Assembly (NCBI GenBank): GCA_964647545.1
Contig: CAZYHS010000010.1
Location: 1 to 63,940, forward strand
Origin: CAZYHS01 sp964647545
Lineage (GTDB): Bacteria > UBA10199 > GCA-002796325 > 1-14-0-20-49-13
Length of the DNA stretch: 63,940 nt
Direction of reading: 5' to 3'
Part shown: positions 1 through 8,845 of the stretch, one piece after another
Numbering within the stretch: the stretch's first letter is position 1
Layout of the letters: every line of letters begins with the position of its first letter
Position numbers and translations under genes: made by a program
The notes under the pieces: model-generated
What the model saw: the letters and a program-made list of their open reading frames with translations, nothing else
Databases searched by the model: none
Told to the model about the DNA's origin: nothing

Positions 1-1
1 C

Positions 2-166
2 CTTTTGACCACACCCGGATTTGTAAAGCAGGAGACCAGCCGTTTGCTGAGCAAAATAGGCGGCAGGCGGGGGCACATCATTAATCTTGGCCACGGCATT
101 TTGCAGACCTCGCTTCCGGAATGTGTCGAGGCGATGGTCGATACGGTCATTCATGGCGGAAAATAA
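2..166 (+). CDS. hemE: Uroporphyrinogen decarboxylase, C-terminal end (partial)
   Basis: Only the last 54 codons are inside the window; the gene runs off the left edge. The readable tail contains GGRRGHIINLGHGILQ and a following VEAMVDTV helix, the characteristic C-terminal segment of UroD (family form GHIFNLGHGI). The enzyme decarboxylates uroporphyrinogen III to coproporphyrinogen III in the cytoplasm. It overlaps the start of hemN by 14 bases, which indicates translational coupling in a haem operon. Confidence is high despite the truncation because the motif is diagnostic and the next three genes are the following pathway steps. Confidence 0.88.
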   Translation, partial: LLTTPGFVKQETSRLLSKIGGRRGHIINLGHGILQTSLPECVEAMVDTVIHGGK

Positions 167-1493
167 AATCATAGTCCAAAACGGGGGAGCTTCCGTCGAA
201 ATTCCGGTCGAGCTTCTTTTGAAATACGACCGGCAGGTGCCAAGATATACAAGCTATCCCACGGCCCCCGTCTGGAGAGAATTTTCAGCGCAAGATTTTT
301 CCGCTGCGATTTCTGCTCTCACCCCTTCAGCAAAATTGTCTTTATATCTTCACATCCCTTTTTGCGAAGAGCGCTGCGCTTTTTGCGGCTGCTCCACCAT
401 CGCCACCCGAAAAAAAAGCGCGGCTCGCGATTATCTTCGGGCTCTACTGGCCGAAATTGAGCTGGTAGCCAAAACGCCCTGCTTAGCCGAGGTCGAATCT
501 ATCCATTTTGGCGGCGGCACACCGACCTTTCTTTCGGTAGAGGCGCTTTCGGAGATTTTGCGACAGATCGCAAAACACTTTCGAGGCAAACCCTCCGAAA
601 TATCTATCGAGCTCGATCCGCGAAGGGTTTCCGTAGCCGACGTTGTCGAGCTCGGGCGGCTTGGATTTACAAGGGCAAGCTTTGGAGTGCAGGATTTGGA
701 CGAAAACGTGGGCGGCACCATCGGGCGCGTTTGCACTTATGAAAAGCTTGCGAGGCTGGTAGATGCGGCGAGAGGGACTTCGTTTCGCGGCGTAAATATC
801 GACCTTGTTTACGGTTTGCCGGCTCAAAGCAGCGAAAGCTTTTCCAAAACCGCCGACAAAATTTTGTCGATTTCTCCCGATCGTGTCGCCTGCTTTAATT
901 TCGCCTATCTCCCCGGTCTATTGCCTCATCAAAGGAAGCTTGACCCGTCTGTGATGCCTATGGGGCCGGAAAAATTTAAAATATTCGTAGCGGCGATGGA
1001 GCGATTTACCTGCGGCGGGTTCAATCTTATCGGGCTGGACCATTTTGCAAAAAGCACCGACGAGCTCTATCTCGCTGTGCGCAACGGAGAGCTCACGCGG
1101 AATTTTCAGGGCTATGTTCCTCATCGCGGCGTTCATTTAATAGGGCTCGGCCTGACTTCTATCAGCGAACTTCATGGCTGCTTTGCTCAAAACACAAAGA
1201 AGCTCGCCCAATATTATCGCTGTCTCTCGTCGGGGTCTCAGGCCACGGTGAGAGGGATGAAGCTCTCGGCAGATGATTTACTTAGACAGAAGCAGATCGC
1301 CGACATCATGTGCTTAGGCCGCTGCAATTTGTACGGTCGCGGCGATTTTAGCGAGCTTGAAAATGACGGGTTGATCGACGTCTCCGGTGATATTTTGAAA
1401 TTAACCGAGCTCGGAAGATTTTTTGCTAGAAATGTGGCGGCCGCCTTCGACGGCTATCTAAACTGCGGCGCGTCATTTTCCCGGTCGGTTTGA
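153..1493 (+). CDS. hemN: Oxygen-independent coproporphyrinogen III oxidase (radical SAM)
   Basis: Cytoplasmic radical SAM enzyme converting coproporphyrinogen III to protoporphyrinogen IX without oxygen. The chosen ATG at 153 overlaps the hemE stop and gives about 446 residues, the normal HemN length; the open frame extends to 87, but that part lies inside hemE. Visible signatures are RYTSYPTAPVW near the N-terminus, the [4Fe-4S] motif CEERCAFC with a further Cys (CGC), and the HFGGGTPTFL strand. The end overlaps the in-frame region just upstream of hemH. HemN suggests anaerobic or microaerobic haem synthesis, although the last oxidation here uses a HemY-type enzyme. The product was not confirmed against the related HemW family, but the length and the extra Cys favour HemN. 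Confidence 0.92.
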   Translation: MAENKIIVQNGGASVEIPVELLLKYDRQVPRYTSYPTAPVWREFSAQDFSAAISALTPSAKLSLYLHIPFCEERCAFCGCSTIATRKKSAARDYLRALLAEIELVAKTPCLAEVESIHFGGGTPTFLSVEALSEILRQIAKHFRGKPSEISIELDPRRVSVADVVELGRLGFTRASFGVQDLDENVGGTIGRVCTYEKLARLVDAARGTSFRGVNIDLVYGLPAQSSESFSKTADKILSISPDRVACFNFAYLPGLLPHQRKLDPSVMPMGPEKFKIFVAAMERFTCGGFNLIGLDHFAKSTDELYLAVRNGELTRNFQGYVPHRGVHLIGLGLTSISELHGCFAQNTKKLAQYYRCLSSGSQATVRGMKLSADDLLRQKQIADIMCLGRCNLYGRGDFSELENDGLIDVSGDILKLTELGRFFARNVAAAFDGYLNCGASFSRSV

Positions 1494-1507
1494 GAAGGGG
1501 AGGTTTT

Positions 1508-2362
1508 ATGAAGGGTGTTGTCCTAGTTAATTTCGGAGGGCCCGCTGTTCTTGAGGATCTTGAGCCTTTTCTCGTTTCGATTTTTAAGGTTCATCTTCCA
1601 AAACCGCTTAAACCGCTGGCGGCATTTTTTGCCGCAAGGCGGGTGAATCATTCGCGCGGGCTTTATGAAAAGATCGGCTCCTCTTCACCTGTCGTGCCGT
1701 CCACCGCAAAGCTTGCCTCTTCAATACAGGCGAAAATGCCCGACTATTTTGTGACCTACGGTATGGAGCATGGCGTTCCTTCAATCGCTGACGCCGAGGC
1801 CGAGGCTTTAAATGCAGGTTGCGAGAAGCCCGTTCTTTTGCCGCTCTATCCGCTTGACGACGAAGAGTTCTGTCTTCACCCAGATTTTATCGAGCTGATG
1901 CGCAGGCTTACCAAAGAGGCCATCAAAAAATGCGGCTCAAAGATGTCGAGCATTCACCTTGTTTTTTCCGCTCATTCGCTCCCTCTTTTCGGTTCCGGCG
2001 CGCGCGCGAACAGATACAAACGCGCGGTGGAGAAACTTGCAGAACTTATTTCGGCTTCATTTGTCGGCTGCACCGGTCACGTGGCTTATCAAAGCAGGAT
2101 GAGCCGTTTTTTCTGGCTGGGGCCTTCGACCGACGAAGTTATAAAAAACATCGCCGCCAACGACAAAGCGGGAGATGCCTCGGTAGTGATAGTCCCGCTA
2201 GGCTTTATTTGTGAAAATCTGGAGACTCTTTACGAGATAGATCAGGTCTATCTTCCGCTTGCCGCATCCCTTTTTCACGGGCGGGCCGTGAGAGCCATGT
2301 TGCCGGAGAGCGCTCCCGAACTAATTGACTTGCTTGTCAAACTGGCTACAAATAGGAGTTAG
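1508..2362 (+). CDS. hemH: Ferrochelatase, compact form
   Basis: Inserts ferrous iron into protoporphyrin IX. The start at 1508 follows a good ribosome site (AGAAGGGGAGG) and begins MKGVVLVNFGGP, the standard HemH opening; an upstream in-frame codon at 1490 overlaps hemN and is less likely. The HSLP catalytic-histidine motif (FSAHSLP), the FWLGPSTDEVI loop and the late glutamate in PLGFICENLETLYEID are all present. At about 284 residues it is shorter than usual (310-340). The segment after LPLYP goes almost directly to DPDF-like sequence (HPDFIELMRR), so the YSxxTTGS-type strand of typical ferrochelatases is missing. Catalytic residues remain, so it is probably functional. Confidence 0.87.
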   Translation: MKGVVLVNFGGPAVLEDLEPFLVSIFKVHLPKPLKPLAAFFAARRVNHSRGLYEKIGSSSPVVPSTAKLASSIQAKMPDYFVTYGMEHGVPSIADAEAEALNAGCEKPVLLPLYPLDDEEFCLHPDFIELMRRLTKEAIKKCGSKMSSIHLVFSAHSLPLFGSGARANRYKRAVEKLAELISASFVGCTGHVAYQSRMSRFFWLGPSTDEVIKNIAANDKAGDASVVIVPLGFICENLETLYEIDQVYLPLAASLFHGRAVRAMLPESAPELIDLLVKLATNRS

Positions 2363-2370
2363 AGCAAACT

Positions 2371-3729
2371 ATGGACCAGCGGCAAAAAAATATTGCGATT
2401 GTCGGCGCCGGCATCGCCGGACTTACGGTCGCGTGGCGGCTTAAACGAGCGGGGTGCAACGTTACCGTCTTTGAACAGTCCGGATATTCCGGGGGTTGCA
2501 TAAAAAGCGTGTGCGAGAACGGTTACCTGCTTGAGATGGGCCCCAATACTATTTTGAATTCAAGCGATGCGTTGTGGAGTTTGGCCGGCGAACTCGGAAT
2601 TTTGCCTTCGCGGGTTTCGGCTTCAAAAGAGGTCGGCTCGCGGCGATTCATTTATAAAGATGGGAAGCTAATAGAAGTGCCATCCGGCCCGAAGATACTT
2701 TTTTCTCCGGTCCTCTCTTTGGGCGGTCGGCTGCGTCTTCTTAAGGAACCTTTCATCCCGAAACGTAACGACGAGTCCGAAGAATCGCTGGCGGCATTTG
2801 TCAGTCGTAGGCTGGGGCGCGAGGTTCTAAGAAATCTTGTCACTCCGTTTGTCTCGGGAATTTACGCCGGCGACCCCGAGAGGCTCTGCTTAAAATCTGT
2901 CTTTCCCAAGCTCTTCGAGATCGAAAGAGACTACGGCGGAATATTCAAAGGGATGAAAGGGCTTAAAGGCGAAATAAAATCGAGCGGGCTCTCTTCGTTC
3001 GAAGGCGGAATGGCTTGCATCATCAGGGCTTTGGAGCGGGACCTTGCGGGGTCGCTCGAAAAGAACGTCAAAGTGAAAGATATTCGCCGGATTGAAAACG
3101 GCTATTCGCTTCTTTGTGAAAGAACCGGCGGCAAAAAAGAGGAAGAGAATGTTTATGACGGTGTTGTTGTTGCCTGCCAGTCGTTTGCGGCGGCGAAATT
3201 GCTCGAAAAATTAGACGTCGGAATTTCGCGTCTCCTAAGAAAGATCGAATACGCTCCAATTGTCGTCGCTCACCTTGGCTATAAGAAAGAGAACGTCTCT
3301 CACGAGCTTCAAGGTTTTGGATATCTTGTGCCGCGAGGCGAAAACGTAAGGCAGCTTGGCGCGTTATGGTCGAGCTCGCTTTTTTCGGGCCGCGCCCCCA
3401 AAGATAGAATTTTGCTTACTAATTTTATAGGCGGCGCGCTTGACATGGAGGCGGTCGATCTTACCGATGACGACATTTTAAAACAGCTTTACGCCGACCT
3501 TTCGAAAACCCTTAAAATTGAACGACCTCCCGAGTTTGTGTCGATAACCCGCTATGCTCACGCCATTCCGCAGTTCAATCTCGGATATTTTGGAACTATC
3601 AGAGAGATTCGCCAGCGGTTGAGTTCTTTTCACGGCTTGCACATTGCGGGGAGTTACGCCGGCGCGGTTTCGGTCGCAGGGACGGTCGAACATGCACAGA
3701 GCGTCGCCGCTAATATTTTGAATGAATGA
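2371..3729 (+). CDS. hemY: Protoporphyrinogen oxidase, FAD-dependent (HemY type)
   Basis: A 452-residue flavoprotein amine-oxidase-like enzyme that oxidises protoporphyrinogen IX to protoporphyrin IX, acting just before the adjacent ferrochelatase. The N-terminal dinucleotide-binding motif GAGIAGLTVAWRLKRAG is clear, as are the substrate-region GPNTIL and the C-terminal FAD motif (IAGSYAGAVSVAGTVEHA). The start at 2371 follows AGGAGT, which overlaps the hemH stop region. Family members normally use O2 as acceptor, so pairing with oxygen-independent HemN is a mixed-oxygen arrangement. HemY-like proteins in Gram-positives act on coproporphyrinogen instead, but HemE-HemN-HemH context favours the classical route here. 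Confidence 0.9.
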   Translation: MDQRQKNIAIVGAGIAGLTVAWRLKRAGCNVTVFEQSGYSGGCIKSVCENGYLLEMGPNTILNSSDALWSLAGELGILPSRVSASKEVGSRRFIYKDGKLIEVPSGPKILFSPVLSLGGRLRLLKEPFIPKRNDESEESLAAFVSRRLGREVLRNLVTPFVSGIYAGDPERLCLKSVFPKLFEIERDYGGIFKGMKGLKGEIKSSGLSSFEGGMACIIRALERDLAGSLEKNVKVKDIRRIENGYSLLCERTGGKKEEENVYDGVVVACQSFAAAKLLEKLDVGISRLLRKIEYAPIVVAHLGYKKENVSHELQGFGYLVPRGENVRQLGALWSSSLFSGRAPKDRILLTNFIGGALDMEAVDLTDDDILKQLYADLSKTLKIERPPEFVSITRYAHAIPQFNLGYFGTIREIRQRLSSFHGLHIAGSYAGAVSVAGTVEHAQSVAANILNE

Positions 3730-3741
3730 ACGGAGAAAAAT

Positions 3742-4119
3742 ATGAACTGCCCGAAAATTTTACTTTTGCTGGTCTTGGCCCTATTTGCCTCGTGCACCGG
3801 CACGACCGACGAAGATTCCTATAAATACACGGTGACTTCCGAGTATCGAGTTATGGGGAGAATTGAGTGCGATACCTGCAAAGCCGAAGACCAGATGATG
3901 ATCGACATCACAAAACCCGACGACGAGTCGTACACTTACATCGGGCTTCCGCCGTTTCGCGATTTTGGCAACGGGGAATTTGCGGTGGATGCCGATTTAT
4001 ACCCCGGATCGACCGTCAGGGTCTTTGCTTCGATCGGCGGCGGGCTGCATGTGACCAAGGACGTTTCGGTCCCCGACTCTTCTACGCGGGTTATCAACGT
4101 TGTTTTGAAGGTCGAATAG
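3742..4119 (+). CDS. Small putative lipoprotein
   Basis: A 125-residue protein with a short basic N-terminus, a hydrophobic stretch and a lipobox-like LFASC at residues 14-18, so it is probably lipid-modified and exported. The mature part has a CDTC pair and a beta-rich, Pro/Gly-containing body (YIGLPPF, GSTVRVFASIGGG) reminiscent of a small beta-sandwich. I recognise no named family. It lies 12 bases after hemY and ends exactly one base before the radical SAM gene, so all are probably co-transcribed. Confidence 0.7.
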   Translation: MNCPKILLLLVLALFASCTGTTDEDSYKYTVTSEYRVMGRIECDTCKAEDQMMIDITKPDDESYTYIGLPPFRDFGNGEFAVDADLYPGSTVRVFASIGGGLHVTKDVSVPDSSTRVINVVLKVE

Positions 4120-5424
4120 ATGAATTGGAAAACGACCGGCAAGCTTCGTGAGATTTCGGCGGAAGAGGTCGGCGCTGTCTCCAAAGATTGGGGCGGGCGC
4201 ATTTCTTGCGCACTTATCTATCCGAACACCTACTTTGTCGGGATGTCTAATCTTGGGGTCCATCATTTCTACAGACTGGCCAACAGGGCGCAAAACATTG
4301 TTTGCGAGCGCGCGTTTTTACCCGATTTGTCCGAGCTTAAGATGTTCAAACGTGAAGGGCTTGCCGTTGCGAGCATCGAAAGTCAGCGTTCTTTGCACGA
4401 ATTTGACCTGCTCGCTTTTACGCTCCCCTTCGAAAACGACGTAAAAAATATTAGAACCATCCTTGAGCTGTCTAAAATTCCGCTTTCAAAAGAGGAGCGT
4501 TCGCGCGGAAGATTTCCGAAGCTCGCTATAGGCGGCGCCGCGGTCGTGCTTAATAAAGATGTGTTCGACGAGGTCTTTGACGTTGTCTCCACCGGCTACG
4601 TCGAAAGCGGGCTTAAACAGGTGTTCGATGGATTCGACACGGGTGACGGTCTCCCCGACGGCGGAATCGAAATTGCCAGAAACGCGGTTTGGTCAAGCGA
4701 CACCGAGTTCGGGTCGATGCATCTGGTTGAAGTTCAGAGAGGTTGTCCGAACCATTGTCTGTTTTGCGCCGCGCCTGTCGTTTACCGGCCGTTCAAAGAA
4801 TTTTCGTTCGACGAAATAAAAGCGGCTATTTGTGAAGGGCTTCCCCACAGAAAAAAGATCGGACTTGTCGGCGGCGACGTCATCGGTCATCCCGATTTTG
4901 AAAAGATAGCCTGCTTTATACACGAAAGCAAAGCGACCTTTTCGTCTTCATCGATAAGAGCCGACAGAGTTACGCAAAAAATCGCCGAGCTATTCGCCGA
5001 AAGCGGTTATAAAACCGTAACGCTGGCTCCCGAAGCCGGCAACGAATCGCTTCGCAAGAAGATCGGCAAAAAAATATCGGACGATTCTTTTTTTGCGGCG
5101 CGCTCTCATTTTGTAAAGTGCGGCATCAACGCATTTAAATTATATTTTATGATAGGGCTTCCTGACGAAACCGAAAAAGATATTTTATCGATCGCCGAAT
5201 TTGTAAAAAATTTCAAAGCAAAGGGGCTTTCAAGGCTCTCTGTAACGGTCAACCCGTTCGTTCCTAAAAGCCTGACTCCGTTCAAAGACAAAGCGTTCGG
5301 ACCGGCCGCTCTTTTAAAAGAACGTTCGAAGCAATTGAAGGAGCTTTTTTCCAAGATCGGCGGAGTTGAGGCGCGGTTCGAGCCGGTTAGCGCGGCCGAG
5401 TCGCAGCGTCATGTGTTTTTATAG
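4120..5424 (+). CDS. Radical SAM protein with B12-binding-like N-terminal region
   Basis: A 434-residue protein. The N-terminal 170 residues resemble the Rossmann-like cobalamin-binding region seen in B12-dependent radical SAM enzymes (RISCALIYPNTYFVGMSNLGV, FDLLAFTLPFE, PKLAIGGAAVVLN). The radical SAM core follows with the cluster motif RGCPNHCLFC near residue 208 and TLAPEAGNESLRKKIGK, typical of the YgiQ/TIGR03960-like group. The start codon directly abuts the preceding stop. Substrate is unknown. The neighbouring haem genes do not require such an enzyme, so the operon link may be incidental. Confidence 0.82.
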   Translation: MNWKTTGKLREISAEEVGAVSKDWGGRISCALIYPNTYFVGMSNLGVHHFYRLANRAQNIVCERAFLPDLSELKMFKREGLAVASIESQRSLHEFDLLAFTLPFENDVKNIRTILELSKIPLSKEERSRGRFPKLAIGGAAVVLNKDVFDEVFDVVSTGYVESGLKQVFDGFDTGDGLPDGGIEIARNAVWSSDTEFGSMHLVEVQRGCPNHCLFCAAPVVYRPFKEFSFDEIKAAICEGLPHRKKIGLVGGDVIGHPDFEKIACFIHESKATFSSSSIRADRVTQKIAELFAESGYKTVTLAPEAGNESLRKKIGKKISDDSFFAARSHFVKCGINAFKLYFMIGLPDETEKDILSIAEFVKNFKAKGLSRLSVTVNPFVPKSLTPFKDKAFGPAALLKERSKQLKELFSKIGGVEARFEPVSAAESQRHVFL

Positions 5425-5485
5425 AGGTTTTGCCGGTTGACGCATAAATAGAGCGAGTGCTACTTACGGTGAGCTAAGAGGTAAA

Positions 5486-7417
5486 ATGAAGCTCGATATC
5501 AAAAAAATATTATTTGTCCTTACGGCGGCGTTTTTACTTCCGTGTTTTGCGTTTGCCAAAGGGGAACATCACAAGCGTCGGCCTATTCAGAAGTTTTTTT
5601 ATAAAACATCCGGAGAGGCCCTCAAAATAAACGACGTTTATGTGATTTTGTTCATTCTTGACGGAACGCCGCGCGCTTTTCTTGAAAAACTCATCGAGTC
5701 CGGCGAGCTCCCCAACCTAAAAAAACATTTTTACGACGGCGGAGCTCATTTTGAGAACGTTGTTACGACTTTTCCATCTGCGTCGGCCCCCGCTTATCAG
5801 GCTTTTATTACCGGACTTTTTGCCGGACATTCCGGAATAACCTATCTTCAATGGTTCGATCGCGAGCTCAGGCAAGAGGTCGATTATCTCGGCCTCGATT
5901 TCATGCGGGTCAACGGCGACATGTGGAATTACTATGCGATGCTCGATCCGGAAGTTGATGGAATTGACCATCCAGTCACGCTGTTTGACAAATTGCATGG
6001 CCACAGCAGCGCAAGCGTCTATTCCGAAATATCGAGAGGGGCAAGGTCGTCCAGCCCCATTTTGCCCGTCGCCGCAATGTGGTCGGCCTTTGTCACAGGA
6101 CGTTATGAGATGCTCGACGCCCGCGCGATGGATCGGGTTGAAAGATTGTTCAGGCAGCCGCTTGGTCTTTTGCCCAGATTTACGCTGGTCGGTTTGTACG
6201 GCTCGGACGTTTCCCAGCATAAAGAGGGGACTGCCGACGAAAACACAAAGTTTGTTCTGCAGGAGTTCGACGCAAGGTTCGCCAAATTTCTTGAGCATCT
6301 GAAGAATCGCAAATTGCTCGACAAAACTTACATTGTGGTGGTTGCCGATCACGGGATGCACGATGTTTCTGACGAAGTTAACGTCGCTCCTCTGCTGGAG
6401 GATGCCGGCTTTAAGATTAAAAAGACCGGCTTAAAAAAGGAGAAGGCCGACATCTTTCTCAGCGAACGCGGCGTATCGAGCGCCCACTTGTATTTTTTAG
6501 ATGAAAATCTAAGCCGTCGCGAAGAGGCAATTGAGCTGCTAAGGCGCGACCCGAAGATAAGCTTGGTTATTTCAAGGGACGGTGGAGAAGTCGTTCACGT
6601 CTATTCGGCCGATTGTGAGGCGGTGGTTTTGAAGGCGAATGTCGGCGGCCGGTTTTTCTACGGCTATCGTCCGAAAAGCTGTGACCCTCTTGGCTATTGC
6701 GGGGTGAAAAAGTCGGCCCATCTTTGCGGCGGGAGGTTGCACGACGATCGCTCATGGTTAAACGCAACTCACGATTCTAAATATCCCGACGGAGTAGTAC
6801 AGCTCGGTCAGCTTTTTGACGACGATCGTGCGGGAGATATTTTTCTAACAAGCGACAGGTCGGGTTTTTATAAAACAAAGGTCGCGACGCACGGTTCATT
6901 GCTAAAAGAAGACATAAACGTTCCGGTCTATATGATGGGGCCGAAAGTTCCGGTCGGCAAATTCGGCCCGATTCGAACCGTTGATATTCACGCCCAGATG
7001 TTGGACTGGTTCGGGCTCCCCGACGAAGTGCATCAAGACGGCAAAAAAATATGGAGCTCAGAAAACGTTTCGGAACAAAGTCCTCTAAGACTTGCCCGCG
7101 CCGAATCGTTCCTTTTTGGGCGAGCGGGATCATTGAAGTCGTCCAACCCCGACAGAGAGGCCGCAGAATTTAAAAAATTTATTGCGCATGAGGGGCTGGG
7201 TTCCTTTCTATCGGGGAGAGAGTTCGGCGAGCTCTACGACAAAGAGGCGTGGAGGCGTTCGGCGCAGGTCAAAAAATTCCAACGCATTTTAAAAAATATG
7301 AAGCGGAGCGATTTGGCCTATTTTGTCATTGAAAGCGAGCTGAAAATAGCCCAATTGTCGGTTCGCAGGCTCGACGACCTTAAACAGCTTGTTGCGCTAA
7401 CCGCCAGAAAAGGCTAA
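5486..7417 (+). CDS. Secreted alkaline-phosphatase-superfamily phosphodiesterase
   Basis: A 643-residue protein with a signal peptide (hydrophobic stretch ending FAFAKG near residue 25). Superfamily landmarks are visible: ILDGTPR near residue 58 (first metal aspartate), the nucleophile region TTFPSASAPAYQAFITG, VVVADHGMHD (Asp-His metal ligands) and a late THGS histidine. This fits the type I phosphodiesterase/nucleotide pyrophosphatase branch, which hydrolyses phosphodiester or pyrophosphate bonds, probably in the periplasm or outside the cell. The substrate cannot be told from sequence. A conserved membrane gene follows after 11 bases. Confidence 0.82.
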   Translation: MKLDIKKILFVLTAAFLLPCFAFAKGEHHKRRPIQKFFYKTSGEALKINDVYVILFILDGTPRAFLEKLIESGELPNLKKHFYDGGAHFENVVTTFPSASAPAYQAFITGLFAGHSGITYLQWFDRELRQEVDYLGLDFMRVNGDMWNYYAMLDPEVDGIDHPVTLFDKLHGHSSASVYSEISRGARSSSPILPVAAMWSAFVTGRYEMLDARAMDRVERLFRQPLGLLPRFTLVGLYGSDVSQHKEGTADENTKFVLQEFDARFAKFLEHLKNRKLLDKTYIVVVADHGMHDVSDEVNVAPLLEDAGFKIKKTGLKKEKADIFLSERGVSSAHLYFLDENLSRREEAIELLRRDPKISLVISRDGGEVVHVYSADCEAVVLKANVGGRFFYGYRPKSCDPLGYCGVKKSAHLCGGRLHDDRSWLNATHDSKYPDGVVQLGQLFDDDRAGDIFLTSDRSGFYKTKVATHGSLLKEDINVPVYMMGPKVPVGKFGPIRTVDIHAQMLDWFGLPDEVHQDGKKIWSSENVSEQSPLRLARAESFLFGRAGSLKSSNPDREAAEFKKFIAHEGLGSFLSGREFGELYDKEAWRRSAQVKKFQRILKNMKRSDLAYFVIESELKIAQLSVRRLDDLKQLVALTARKG

Positions 7418-7428
7418 AAACATCGGCT

Positions 7429-7932
7429 ATGTTGCATTTTTTAACAGATAGAAATTCTAAGTTCGTCAAGCTGGTTGAATTTGCCGGCGTGATACTTTTT
7501 TGTTGTGTTGTGATTTTTAAAAAAGGCCCGCACGCAGCTGCTTATGCGCCGTCTCTCGCAATTTTTTTCGGGCTCTATCTTGCGATAAGATTTTGCGCGA
7601 CGTGGAACTGGTATCGTAAGTTTGTTTTGCCAAAGCCGGTTAATGAATTTGGAATTCGTGTCCATCTTCGAAAGACCCTTGTGACTACCGCCTACCTGCT
7701 GCTCATTGTAAGCGGGTTGTTGCTTGTTGGAGTCGGAGTTTGGGCGACTTGGGTCGCATCGTTGATTTATGTCGGCGCTCTTTACGTCAATTTGACTCTT
7801 ATTTACATGCATTTAAGGGACAATGATTCGACTCCGCCCAATTTTTTTAGCAAATCTTTTGTCAGCGATATCGAAGCTCTCGAAGAGGACCGGTTGAAAA
7901 ACTTCTTTCCCAAACCGAAAGATTTAGTATAA
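7429..7932 (+). CDS. Four-helix integral membrane protein, unknown function
   Basis: A 167-residue protein with four hydrophobic segments at roughly residues 14-31, 36-54, 77-97 and 99-120, a basic cytoplasmic-type loop between helices 2 and 3 (WYRKFVLPKP), and a charged C-terminal tail. No family recognised. It starts 11 bases after the phosphodiesterase stop, so the two are likely co-transcribed. It ends just before a family-A palindromic element. Confidence 0.6.
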   Translation: MLHFLTDRNSKFVKLVEFAGVILFCCVVIFKKGPHAAAYAPSLAIFFGLYLAIRFCATWNWYRKFVLPKPVNEFGIRVHLRKTLVTTAYLLLIVSGLLLVGVGVWATWVASLIYVGALYVNLTLIYMHLRDNDSTPPNFFSKSFVSDIEALEEDRLKNFFPKPKDLV

Positions 7933-7937
7933 GTTTT

Positions 7938-8028
7938 GTCATCTCCGCGGATGTAAGCGGGGACCTCGTGAAATTAACTGGATTCCCACCTTCCCTCCAA
8001 ACTACCGACGGGCAAGCGCGGGAATGAC
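7938..8028. repeat. Family-A palindromic element
   Basis: Begins GTCATCTCCGCGG and ends CGCGGGAATGAC, the two inverted ends shared by the other family-A copies in this window. The centre is diverged and slightly longer than average. It sits between the membrane gene and the methyltransferase, whose GTG start is only 7 bases downstream of the element. Confidence 0.8.
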
Positions 8029-8035
8029 GTGAACT

Positions 8036-8842
8036 GTGACCAAAAATCGAGATCCGTTTCAAAACATTAAATTAAACCCGAAGCTCGAGGCGACCCTCAA
8101 AAAGGGGATTTTTAGGGTTGGCACTTTCCTTGAGGGGGCAATTCAAAAGGCGGAAAATTTTGCCGCCAAGATCAAAGGTTCAACAACCGAGGCGAGCCCA
8201 ATTCTTTCACTTGAGGGGCAATTATCGATCCCAAAGTTGAAAGAATTAATAGTTTTTTCGTCGGATAGAGTTGCGCTTTCCATCGTGCCTTCGCTTGTTG
8301 ACAAGACGGCGCTCGAGCTTCGCGAGGGGCAGGCTTCGGTTTCGTTAAGTTTTAAAGAGAAGGGGGCGTCGATAGCTGTTCATGTCGATATAGGAGGCGG
8401 GGCCGGAACCTACGGCAAATCTCAGCAGGGCGTCTCTTCCGTGCGCGGCGTACCGTCTAACTTGCCGTTTGAAAATGGATTTTTCGATTTTATCGCCGCT
8501 AATCTTGCCACTTCAAATCAAGGCGAGCTCTCCGCTGCATTTCGTGAGTTAGCTAGGCTGCTTTCAATTTCGGGCGAAATGCTCATTACCGATTTTCATC
8601 CGTTTGGAATGTATGCCAAGCGGGGCCAAAATCGGCTAAAACCCCCCGAAGCTAGCGCAAAAGGTGTCGAAGATTACGTAAAAATGCTCAAAAGCTACGG
8701 GCTAAAGGTGATTAACCTGCGCGAATCTTTCATCGACGATAGCGTCAGGTCATTTTTTCAAACCGAAGAAGAGAAGGCCGCTTTCCGCATTGTGAAAGAA
8801 ACGCCGCTTCTTTTGCACATTTTTGTCAAAAAAGGGGCATAA
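8036..8842 (+). CDS. SAM-dependent methyltransferase-like protein
   Basis: A 268-residue cytoplasmic protein. The middle contains VDIGGGAGTYG, which can serve as the glycine-rich SAM loop, followed by LPFENGFFDFIAANLATS and a helix ending LLSISGEMLITDFHPF, the layout of the class I methyltransferase motifs post I to III (BioC/ubiE-like methyltransf_11). The first acidic loop is less canonical than usual because the strand order before it is unusual, so activity is uncertain. The start is a GTG right after a palindromic element; there is no better ATG. Followed after 3 bases by the RidA gene. Confidence 0.65.
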   Translation: MTKNRDPFQNIKLNPKLEATLKKGIFRVGTFLEGAIQKAENFAAKIKGSTTEASPILSLEGQLSIPKLKELIVFSSDRVALSIVPSLVDKTALELREGQASVSLSFKEKGASIAVHVDIGGGAGTYGKSQQGVSSVRGVPSNLPFENGFFDFIAANLATSNQGELSAAFRELARLLSISGEMLITDFHPFGMYAKRGQNRLKPPEASAKGVEDYVKMLKSYGLKVINLRESFIDDSVRSFFQTEEEKAAFRIVKETPLLLHIFVKKGA

Positions 8843-8845
8843 ACT

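Noticed and set aside
5717..6361. 214-residue reverse open frame inside the phosphodiesterase gene
   Set aside because: Antisense shadow; the forward frame carries a signal peptide and metal-binding motifs.
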